Shown one piece after another: positions 6,314 to 12,933 of a DNA stretch of 12,933 nucleotides. A program made the position numbers and the translations under genes. The notes beneath the pieces are model-generated. The model was not told the origin of the DNA, did not search any database, and saw only the letters and a program-made list of their open reading frames with translations. Source of the stretch: Opitutia bacterium (GTDB taxonomy: Bacteria > Verrucomicrobiota > Verrucomicrobiia > Opitutales > Seribacteraceae); assembly GCA_018695085.1 (NCBI GenBank), contig JABHOU010000264.1, forward strand, positions 1 to 12,933. The letters run 5' to 3'. Each line of letters opens with the position of its first letter. The first letter of the stretch is position 1.

Positions 6314-7776
6314 ACTCAAATGCCGAGACTTGGCTGCAATTGCAGATGCCCGAGCACGAGCGTTTCCGATCAGCTTGCACGAAACCGGAACGGGCCCAGT
6401 CAGACCGTCTGAAAGCCATTGTCCGGGCAAATTCCGGAACTGCCTTTGGACAGGCTCATGAGTTTTCCGGAATCCGTACGCCGACGGATTTTGCCGACCG
6501 GGTGCCCGTGGGCGACCATGCAACCAACGTCCAGCCTTGGCTCGATCGCATGGGTTCGCCCGAGGACGGTCAACTGACCAAGAAAACCGTGCGATTTTTC
6601 GAGCAAACATCCGGAACGACCGGGGCAGCCAAGCTCATCCCGTTCACGACTGCCTTGCGATCGGAGATTTCCCGGGCAGTTGCGGCATGGATGGGTGGCT
6701 TGAGCCTGGAATCACCAGCCGCTTTTTCCGGACCTGCATACTGGGCCATATCTCCCCCGTTGATGAAGCCTCATCCGCCGCTAGCCGGCGTTCCGGTAGG
6801 ACACTTGGAAGATACCGCATACTTCCCGCCCCGGGGTGCCCGTGCCTTGAGCGACTGGCTGGTAATGGACCAAGCCGTTCAAACGGAAACGGCCGATGTC
6901 TTTTACGGGCATACCCTCGACCGGTTGCTCGCTTGTCTCGACTTGTCCTTCGTTTCCGTTTGGAGCCCGACCTTTTTCCTGAACCTGGATCGTTGCATTC
7001 GGGAACGCCTCGGTCATGATTTTACCTGGAGTGGCCTATGGCCCGGGTTGGCACTCCTGAGCTGCTGGACGGATGCCCAGTCCGGCCAGTGGATGGACGA
7101 GGTGGGCGAGCGATTGGGATCGGGCGTAAAAATCCAGGGCAAGGGGCTCATGGCTACCGAGGGGGTAACCAGCGTGCCTTATCCCGGAGGCTCGCCTGTC
7201 CTTGCCATCCGCTCTCATTTCTACGAGTTTCTCGATCAGGAAACAGAGGAAGTCCGTCTCGCTCACGAACTTGCGACCGGATCACGATACGAGGTTGTCC
7301 TTACCACCGGAGGGGGGCTCTATCGGTATATTACAGGTGACTTGGTGGAGGTAACCGGTCACTTGGATCGCGCTCCCCGCTTGCACTTTGTCGGGCGAAC
7401 CGGACGCTCGGTTGACCTAGTTGGCGAAAAGCTCAGTGAACCACAAGTGATCAAGGCCTTGGCAGGGACCCGGGGGTTTCTGGTACCCCGAACCAAGCCT
7501 TCCGGTTACCTCTTGTGCGTGGAGAGTACAGGTACGCAAACCGAGGGTGACGAGCTGGCCACGCGTACGGAGGTGGCCCTGTCGGCCAATCCCTATTACG
7601 CCCAGGCATGCCGTTTGGGCCAGTTGTCCCCACTGGTTCTGCATCGCTTGCCCGATGGCTTCACCGCGAATCTCGGCCGAAAATGGGCCGCTCGCCAGGA
7701 CTTGCGTGACAGCGAGGTAAAACTACCAGTGCTTTTTCAGCCGGGGGAAGTGGACGACCTGTTACCGGAACGATGA
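6301..7776 (+). CDS. GH3-family acyl-adenylating / acyl-amido synthetase
   Basis: A 491-residue member of the GH3 family in the ANL adenylating superfamily. Plant GH3 enzymes activate a carboxylic acid (jasmonate, auxin) with ATP and join it to an amino acid by an amide bond; bacterial members are largely uncharacterised as far as I know. Motifs: N-terminal WLQLQ and AFGQAHEFSGI, the phosphate-binding TSGTTGAAKLIP from residue 103, ATEG at 285-288, YRYITGD at 341-347 binding AMP, and a C-terminal lid beginning GRTGRSVDLVGEKLSE near 375. The length is slightly below that of plant members. The start is TTG 6301, overlapping the previous gene by 13 bases; ATG 6346 would cut the conserved N-terminus. 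Its stop overlaps the next start in ATGA. It is the likely core enzyme of the cluster. The acid and amine substrates are unknown. Confidence 0.88.
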   Translation: MLGLNSNAETWLQLQMPEHERFRSACTKPERAQSDRLKAIVRANSGTAFGQAHEFSGIRTPTDFADRVPVGDHATNVQPWLDRMGSPEDGQLTKKTVRFFEQTSGTTGAAKLIPFTTALRSEISRAVAAWMGGLSLESPAAFSGPAYWAISPPLMKPHPPLAGVPVGHLEDTAYFPPRGARALSDWLVMDQAVQTETADVFYGHTLDRLLACLDLSFVSVWSPTFFLNLDRCIRERLGHDFTWSGLWPGLALLSCWTDAQSGQWMDEVGERLGSGVKIQGKGLMATEGVTSVPYPGGSPVLAIRSHFYEFLDQETEEVRLAHELATGSRYEVVLTTGGGLYRYITGDLVEVTGHLDRAPRLHFVGRTGRSVDLVGEKLSEPQVIKALAGTRGFLVPRTKPSGYLLCVESTGTQTEGDELATRTEVALSANPYYAQACRLGQLSPLVLHRLPDGFTANLGRKWAARQDLRDSEVKLPVLFQPGEVDDLLPER

Positions 7777-8870
7777 TCGCTCCGCTACCACTCAAGCGAG
7801 CCGAACCTGCGGACAACCCCGACCTTTGCGAGGTCTTCGCCGATACGCCGATGGAGGGTGCCATTTGGTTAAACCAGGATCGTCGACCGGATTTTTTCCA
7901 TGGCACGGCGGTACAAAGCGAGAAACCCGAGGTATTCGTCCTGCGGAAGGAAGAAGAACCCGGATTAGATGCTGTCTTTGCTGTGGGTCGGCGACGGGTA
8001 TTTGTCAACGGACAACCCCAGACAATACGGTACCTGAGCGACTTGCGCATCGTATCGGGTCACCGTGGGGGAAGCAAACTGGCGAGAGGTTTCCAGTTCC
8101 TGCGGAATGAGGTATTGAAAAACGGTGAATTTGCCCAGACGCTTGTGCTGAGCGAAAACGAAAAAGCACTCGATCTCCTGACCAGTCGCCGCTGTGGGTT
8201 GCCCGGGTATTTCCCTTGCGGGGAATACGATTATTTTCTTATCGGCTTGCGCCACTCCCCTTGTCCATCCCCGCGATTGCACGTGCGTCGGGGCACGCCC
8301 CGGGACATCCCCTTAATACAGGATTTTTTTAATCGCGAGGCCCCGCGCAAGCAGTTTTTCCCCGTCTATCGTTTCGACGAGTTGGGCAGGAGCGCTTATT
8401 ATCGCAATGCGAAACTGGAAAATTTTTTCCTGGCTTGGGCGGGGGATGAATTGGTTGGGTTACTGGGGGCATGGGATCAAGGCGACTACAAGAAAATCCT
8501 CGTCCGGGGCTATGGGGGCGGGCTGAGGTGGTTAAGGCCTTGGCTCAATGCCTTCAGCCGGTTGCGCGGTGGGATCGAGCTACCCGCTCCGGGCGCCTTG
8601 CAACGTACCCTCTATCTGCACTGCGCAGTTTGCCGAGACAACGACCCGGATATACTCGCCTCCTTGATCAGGGATGCGCAATCCGGGTTTGCAGAGCAGG
8701 GCTACCATCATGCGGCTCTGGGTCTGGACAGGCACGATCCCTTGCGGGATGCATTGGCGGGTTTCCGCACGATGAACTTTGCCGGCCGGCATTTTCTCGT
8801 ATCCTTCGGGGACGATCCCCGACCCACCCTCGACAATCAGGTGTTTTATTTTGAAGCAGCCCGAATCTGA
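7773..8870 (+). CDS. GNAT-like protein, possibly with two GNAT domains
   Basis: A 365-residue soluble protein with a GNAT-like N-terminal half: strand-like LDAVFAVGRRRVFVNGQ at 65-81, then YLSDLRIVSGHRGGSKLARGF at 87-107, whose HRGGSKLARGF corresponds to motif A and could hold the acyl-CoA pyrophosphate. A new segment begins near residue 168 (RLHVRRGTPRDIPLIQDFF), looking like the start of a second domain with its own beta-rich part (FFLAWAGDELVGLLGAW) and a final GYHHAALGLDRHDPL. That is about twice the size of a single GNAT, hence the two-domain reading, which is inference. It overlaps the GH3 gene by four bases (ATGA) and the RND gene by 20. With the gene at 5546 it makes two GNAT-like genes flanking the GH3 gene. 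Function unknown; probably transfers an acyl group in the same pathway. Confidence 0.68.
   Translation: MIAPLPLKRAEPADNPDLCEVFADTPMEGAIWLNQDRRPDFFHGTAVQSEKPEVFVLRKEEEPGLDAVFAVGRRRVFVNGQPQTIRYLSDLRIVSGHRGGSKLARGFQFLRNEVLKNGEFAQTLVLSENEKALDLLTSRRCGLPGYFPCGEYDYFLIGLRHSPCPSPRLHVRRGTPRDIPLIQDFFNREAPRKQFFPVYRFDELGRSAYYRNAKLENFFLAWAGDELVGLLGAWDQGDYKKILVRGYGGGLRWLRPWLNAFSRLRGGIELPAPGALQRTLYLHCAVCRDNDPDILASLIRDAQSGFAEQGYHHAALGLDRHDPLRDALAGFRTMNFAGRHFLVSFGDDPRPTLDNQVFYFEAARI
8839..8843 (+). promoter_or_regulatory. Ribosome binding site deciding the TTG start of the RND gene
   Basis: AGGTG at 8839-8843 is seven bases before TTG 8851. The competing in-frame GTG at 8932 has only AGGT at 11 bases and would begin just before the first membrane helix. 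Confidence 0.4.
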
Positions 8871-11202
8871 AGATACTTCCGGTTGCAAGAATTCGGCGAG
8901 CGGATCGGCGAAATCAGGTAACCTATTCAGCGTGCTTGCGAGCAAACCGGATTGGTCTCTGCTTGCATTGATCGGTGTGACCATCCTGCTGACATGGGCG
9001 GGGCGGGACTTGGGATCGCATTATGAAATGGAGGATTTTTTTCCCCGAGACACACCAGAATGGAACGCCTATCAAGATTACCGTGAAAGCTTTGGCCGGG
9101 ACGACCGGACAGCCTTGGTGTTACTGGAATCTTCCAAGCCCATTGGCCCGGCTGAAATGAGCGCCATCGATTCCTTGACCAACAGGCTGGAAGCTTGGCC
9201 CGAGACCGAGCGGGTGGTATCCCCAAGCAATGTACAGGTGCCCTTGCGAATGGCCGATGGGGAGGTGCGTCTGGAGCGGGCATTCGAGCCCGAGTCGCCC
9301 GAGAGACTGGAGGGGGCCATGGCCAAGCTCACCAAGCCACCTTTCGTCAATTCCATCCTTTCAGCTGATCGGCGACTGTCGGTGGTGGCATTGACCGTGC
9401 GCGAAAAAAACCTGAGTTCCTCCGATCGATCGCGCCTCGTTCGTGGTTTGGAACGGGAAAAGATTGCCGTGGAATCAAGCGGGCTCTTTCAAGCCCAGTT
9501 GGCCGGTTACCCAGTTCACCGGGTTTACCTAGCCGAGCACGTCGCATCGGAAACCCGCCGGTTGCTACCTTGGGCGCTAGCGGTTGCTGTGGTGCTCCTG
9601 GCAATGATCTTTCGGAGCTGGGTTGGCGTGCTTGGACCATTGCTGGGAGCGGGCTTGGCGGTGCTTTGGACCCGGGGCCTCATGGCCCTCACCGGCTTGG
9701 AACCGAACGCCTTCGCCCCCGCGCTCTTCCTCCTAGTCGGGTTGATGGCGGTATCCCACGCCGTACATTTGCTTGCTTGCCACCGGAAAAAAGCCGGGGC
9801 GGGCGCGGCACCCTCCGTTGCCGCCCGGGAAGCACTCGTGGAAAAGGCCGGGCCCTGTGGAATCACCAGCCTGACCACCGCCTTGGTCTTCGCCGGGTTG
9901 TCCCTGACGGGAATCCCGTTGGTTGCGAACTTCGGACTGGCCGTGGGTCTTGGTTCCCTCTCGGCATGGGGCGTAACCCTGTTGCTTGCTCCTCCAACCT
10001 TGTCCCGGTTTCGTCAACCGGCCAAAAGTCAGGCTCCATCCGACCCCTGGTTTTCCTTGAGCGAATGGACGCACCGCCGTTCCGTCCCTTTGCTTGTCGC
10101 CTTCGCGGGCTTGACCATGCTGTTTGCCATCGGCGCGATGCGCGTCCGTGTGAATTCCCCCCTGCTTGCCGATCTCTCATTCGATCATCCCGTCAGGCAA
10201 GCCAATGACCTGCTGGAAAAAAGGCTCGGTGGCACCATCCCGCTCGACCTGCTCGTCCCTCCGCCAACCGGGCCCTCCATCACCGCCTATGCCCCCGAGC
10301 GGATGAGCCAGGTGGAAGCCCTTGCTGCCGACCTGCGCGAGTTGCCCGGCATACTTTCCGTCTCCTCGCCTACCGATCTGCTTAGACAATTGCACCCCTT
10401 GCTCGAAAACGTACCGGCCGAGGATGCGCTCATGCTTATGCCCTCCGCCCTCTTGCTTGTTCCGGAACAGGTCCATCACTGGGTGGACGAACAGGATCAA
10501 ATCATGCGCCTGAGCCTCCGCATGGCCAATATCGATACCGCCGATGCCTTGGCCCTGTTTGAAACCATCCGCGAAAAATATGCCGCTCGCCTGGGGACCG
10601 AAAACCCGCCCGTACTTACTGGCCAAGGATACCTCGGGCAACGGGTCAACCACCAGCTGGTCGAACATTTCCTTCACAGCTTCTGGGTCGGTCTCGTCCT
10701 TGTACTATTGGTGCTTGCCGTGGCTCTGCGCAGCTCGAGGCTGGCCCTGGGCGGACTGTTGCCCAACTTGTTCCCCCTGGTCGTGGTGGTCGGGGTGATG
10801 GGGTTTGCGGGTATCGAATTGCGTTACACCTCGGCCTTGGCAATCACGGTCGTATTCGGCTTGGCGGTGGACGATACCATTCACGTTCTTAGCGAAATGC
10901 GGGCTAACCGGGCGTCCCCTGATCCCATGGGCGCCGCCCTGGCGTGCGCAGGATCGGGCGTGGTGTGGACATCCGTGGCCCTGGCCGGGTGCTTCGGTGT
11001 GCTCCTGGCAAGCGATTTTCTGCCAAATCGGGTACTTGGCGGTTTGTTGGCTCTGGCCGCAGGCGCAGCGGTACTGGCCGATTTGGTCATGCTTCCCGCC
11101 ATCGTGTATTTTACCGGTCTCGTGAAACCGTCTCATTCGGAAGATTTGCCCCCCCCGGGAACGAATCTCCCCTTAGAGGAAAGGAACTTCCCCTCAGCGT
11201 AA
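8851..11202 (+). CDS. RND-superfamily exporter (MMPL / COG1033 type)
   Basis: A 783-residue inner-membrane transporter of the RND superfamily, proton-driven exporters that in the MMPL/COG1033 branch typically move lipids or hydrophobic metabolites. It has the expected doubled layout: one helix at 35-51, a large periplasmic domain to about 237, five helices to about 395, a second first-helix at about 416-434, a second periplasmic domain to about 600, then the last helices. The second half has GLAVDDTIHVL with D674-D675, the usual proton-relay acids. The matching place in the first half reads AVSHAVH (S302-H303), so the first half lacks them. The start is TTG 8851, overlapping the previous gene by 20 bases; GTG 8932 is the alternative. 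There is no membrane-fusion protein or outer-membrane channel gene in the window. It likely exports the cluster's product. Confidence 0.87.
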   Translation: MKQPESEDTSGCKNSASGSAKSGNLFSVLASKPDWSLLALIGVTILLTWAGRDLGSHYEMEDFFPRDTPEWNAYQDYRESFGRDDRTALVLLESSKPIGPAEMSAIDSLTNRLEAWPETERVVSPSNVQVPLRMADGEVRLERAFEPESPERLEGAMAKLTKPPFVNSILSADRRLSVVALTVREKNLSSSDRSRLVRGLEREKIAVESSGLFQAQLAGYPVHRVYLAEHVASETRRLLPWALAVAVVLLAMIFRSWVGVLGPLLGAGLAVLWTRGLMALTGLEPNAFAPALFLLVGLMAVSHAVHLLACHRKKAGAGAAPSVAAREALVEKAGPCGITSLTTALVFAGLSLTGIPLVANFGLAVGLGSLSAWGVTLLLAPPTLSRFRQPAKSQAPSDPWFSLSEWTHRRSVPLLVAFAGLTMLFAIGAMRVRVNSPLLADLSFDHPVRQANDLLEKRLGGTIPLDLLVPPPTGPSITAYAPERMSQVEALAADLRELPGILSVSSPTDLLRQLHPLLENVPAEDALMLMPSALLLVPEQVHHWVDEQDQIMRLSLRMANIDTADALALFETIREKYAARLGTENPPVLTGQGYLGQRVNHQLVEHFLHSFWVGLVLVLLVLAVALRSSRLALGGLLPNLFPLVVVVGVMGFAGIELRYTSALAITVVFGLAVDDTIHVLSEMRANRASPDPMGAALACAGSGVVWTSVALAGCFGVLLASDFLPNRVLGGLLALAAGAAVLADLVMLPAIVYFTGLVKPSHSEDLPPPGTNLPLEERNFPSA

Positions 11203-11203
11203 A

Positions 11204-12933
11204 ATGAAAGCGTTTTCCAAAAACCCAATGCGATGGATCGTTTCGCTGGCCTTTCTTGGCGTGGTCGTATCTTCAACGGCTTCCGAATTGGCCGAGGGAA
11301 TGGGTGAGCGGGAATATAACGCCGCCGGCATTGCCATCAATGACACCCTGCATGACCTCGGGCATCACATGGAGGAGGAGAATGCCTCTTGGCCCGAAGT
11401 CTTGCATCCTGACTTTACCGGTTGGCAACTTGGTGAACGCCCTCGGCCCGATGCCGATCCTTACGGCTTACTCGTGGGCGAATGGGGCACGGCGGGATCG
11501 ATCCTGGAAACGCCGGGAACCACGGCTGCCTGGTTCGGGGAATGGCGGGAGGAATATTCCAACGTAGACTCCTGGGTTTTCAAGTTATACGAGATTCGAT
11601 CCATCGATCGTGACGGAGTGGTGGAAGCGGATTTTCGCTTTGAGGTTCACGGTCGCAGACTCACTGGGGAACAGGCTAATGAGCGCGGAATGTTTCGGGG
11701 GCGCTTCGCAAAGGCCGCGGAGCGCTACCTTGTTCTCTCGGCCACGCTTTCCGGAGCCCGCTTGAGCGCCGGGCCCGGTTCCTTGTTCCGGGAAAGCGCA
11801 AAGAAGGCCGGCATCGATTATTTCGGGCATCCCGATCCGCGCTTGTTGCCACCAAGCGATCTTAAGTTCCAGACCAGCCGTCATGCCATCGGGGGCGTCT
11901 CCGCGGGTGACCTCAATGCGGACGGATGGGACGACCTTGTATTTTGCGGAGGCGGGGAACTGGAACTGTACCTGAACGAACAGGATGGCACCTTCCGCAA
12001 GGCTACGGAAGAGTGGGGCCTGTCCGGGATACGCCATGCCACCGCGACACTGCTGGTTGATTTGGACAACGACGGGGATGCGGACTTGTACGTGGGCGTG
12101 TTTTTCGGTCCCAATCGGCTTTATCGCAATGACGGAAACGCCTTTGTCGAGGTCACCGGGCATTCCGGACTGGCCGAGGATGACCTGACCAGTTGCCTTT
12201 GTGCCCTGGATGCCAATGGAGACGGTCTGCTCGACCTGTACGTCGGGCGCTTTCTTGACTCACTAAAGGAAGTTCCCCGCATGATTCACTATACGCGCAA
12301 CGGCGAGCCCAACCGGCTCTATCTGGGCAAGGGGGACCTGACCTTTCTGGACGCGAGCGCTTCCTCCGGGGCGGACGATCCCGGGCTGACCCTTGGCATC
12401 GCCGCGGGCGATTACGATGGAGACGGGGACCAGGACATCTACCTGGCCAATGACTTTGGCCGCAACGCGCTCTTGCGCAACCGTGGGGACGGTACCTTCG
12501 AGGACGTTGCGAAGGAAGCGGGCGCCCTCGCGGTTTCCGCCGGGATGAGCGCCGCGATGGGCGATTACGATAACGATGGCCTGCTCGACCTGTACGTCTC
12601 GAGCATCCGTTCCAACCAGCGCTGGTTCTCCCAGGACCTCAATGTTCGAAGCTACGTCATGAACCTTGTGCAGAGCGAGCGCCGGGTTAGTGTGCAAGGT
12701 ACGTTTCTCGACCTCCGCCGCCATCTAGGGGACGACTGGGCGCGTGTGGGCCAGCGTGCCTTGGCCGGAAACTACCTCTTGCGCAATCTGGGTGACGGAA
12801 CCTTTGCCGATCAAAGCGAGGTGTCCGGGACCCGTCTAAACGGGTGGTATTGGGGGAGTGGATTTCTCGACTTGGACAATGACGGCTGGCTTGATCTCTA
12901 TGCCGTGAATGGCTGGATCAGCGGAAAGCGCAA
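11204..12933 (+). CDS. Secreted FG-GAP/VCBS repeat protein (CRTAC1-like), 3' end outside the window
   Basis: The frame is open from ATG 11204 to the window end, giving 576 residues with no stop. It starts with a signal peptide (basic MKAFSKNPMRW, hydrophobic to about 22, likely cleavage after STA at 26). Residues 30-205 form an unidentified domain, possibly NTF2/SnoaL-like. From about 235 come FG-GAP/VCBS repeats with Ca-binding DxDxDGxxD loops: near 235 (LNADGWDD), 285 (LDNDGDAD), 335 (DANGDGLLD), 402 (YDGDGDQD), 453 (YDNDGLLD) and 555 (LDNDGWLD). These build a beta-propeller that binds calcium and often a surface partner. CRTAC1-like bacterial proteins usually end in an ASPIC/UnbV domain, which would lie beyond the window. 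It begins one base after the RND stop, so it is the seventh gene of the cluster. Its role is unknown; it is probably periplasmic or outer-surface. Confidence 0.87.
   Translation, partial: MKAFSKNPMRWIVSLAFLGVVVSSTASELAEGMGEREYNAAGIAINDTLHDLGHHMEEENASWPEVLHPDFTGWQLGERPRPDADPYGLLVGEWGTAGSILETPGTTAAWFGEWREEYSNVDSWVFKLYEIRSIDRDGVVEADFRFEVHGRRLTGEQANERGMFRGRFAKAAERYLVLSATLSGARLSAGPGSLFRESAKKAGIDYFGHPDPRLLPPSDLKFQTSRHAIGGVSAGDLNADGWDDLVFCGGGELELYLNEQDGTFRKATEEWGLSGIRHATATLLVDLDNDGDADLYVGVFFGPNRLYRNDGNAFVEVTGHSGLAEDDLTSCLCALDANGDGLLDLYVGRFLDSLKEVPRMIHYTRNGEPNRLYLGKGDLTFLDASASSGADDPGLTLGIAAGDYDGDGDQDIYLANDFGRNALLRNRGDGTFEDVAKEAGALAVSAGMSAAMGDYDNDGLLDLYVSSIRSNQRWFSQDLNVRSYVMNLVQSERRVSVQGTFLDLRRHLGDDWARVGQRALAGNYLLRNLGDGTFADQSEVSGTRLNGWYWGSGFLDLDNDGWLDLYAVNGWISGKR

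Noticed and set aside
6301..7776. Auxin or jasmonate conjugation as the GH3 function
   Set aside because: The family name comes from plants; substrate residues cannot be read across this distance and nothing nearby suggests plant hormones.
10177..10677. 166-codon minus-strand frame inside the RND gene, and similar long minus frames (2173-2661, 5061-5486, 11585-12163)
   Set aside because: All lie opposite strongly supported genes and show no domain; they are expected in GC-rich coding DNA.
1..12933. CRISPR arrays, tRNA/rRNA genes, insertion sequences, phage genes
   Set aside because: I saw no regularly spaced repeats, cloverleaf-like segments, transposase or integrase motifs, or terminal repeats.

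Overview
The window looks like chromosomal DNA from a free-living bacterium with moderate GC. It has a ho5U34 tRNA hydroxylase, a bacterial GH3-type adenylating enzyme, an FG-GAP/VCBS secreted protein of the kind abundant in Planctomycetes/Verrucomicrobia, and tightly overlapping genes with TTG starts. My best guess is Verrucomicrobiota (Opitutae-like), but this is inference from gene content only; no rRNA or marker gene settles it. All supported genes lie on the + strand.

Left part (1-3327): ordinary single genes. The 3' end of trhO comes first. A nitrilase-superfamily gene follows that keeps its Glu-Lys-Cys triad but is split by a single in-frame UAG. Then come a small zinc-ribbon membrane protein and an RhlE-like DEAD-box RNA helicase with a DEVD motif II and an RGG-rich tail.

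Boundary (3328-3919): about 590 bases without a convincing gene, AT-rich in its second half. It holds small inverted repeats, including two mutually exclusive hairpins at 3556-3600, and weak promoter-like boxes. It probably carries the control region for the genes to its right.

Right part (3920-12933): seven genes packed as one apparent operon, with gaps of at most 4 bases or overlaps of 4 to 20 bases. In order they are a Rieske non-heme iron oxygenase, a six-helix membrane protein, a GNAT-like protein, a GH3-family acyl-adenylating/amide-forming enzyme, a longer (possibly double-domain) GNAT-like protein, an RND/MMPL-type exporter, and a secreted FG-GAP repeat protein cut by the window end. 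Read together they suggest a pathway in which a carboxylic acid is oxygenated, activated and conjugated (GH3), perhaps N-acylated (GNATs), then moved by the RND protein, with an extracytoplasmic beta-propeller protein as the last partner. The individual families are recognisable. The pathway and product are not known to me, and this combination is the most interesting thing in the window.
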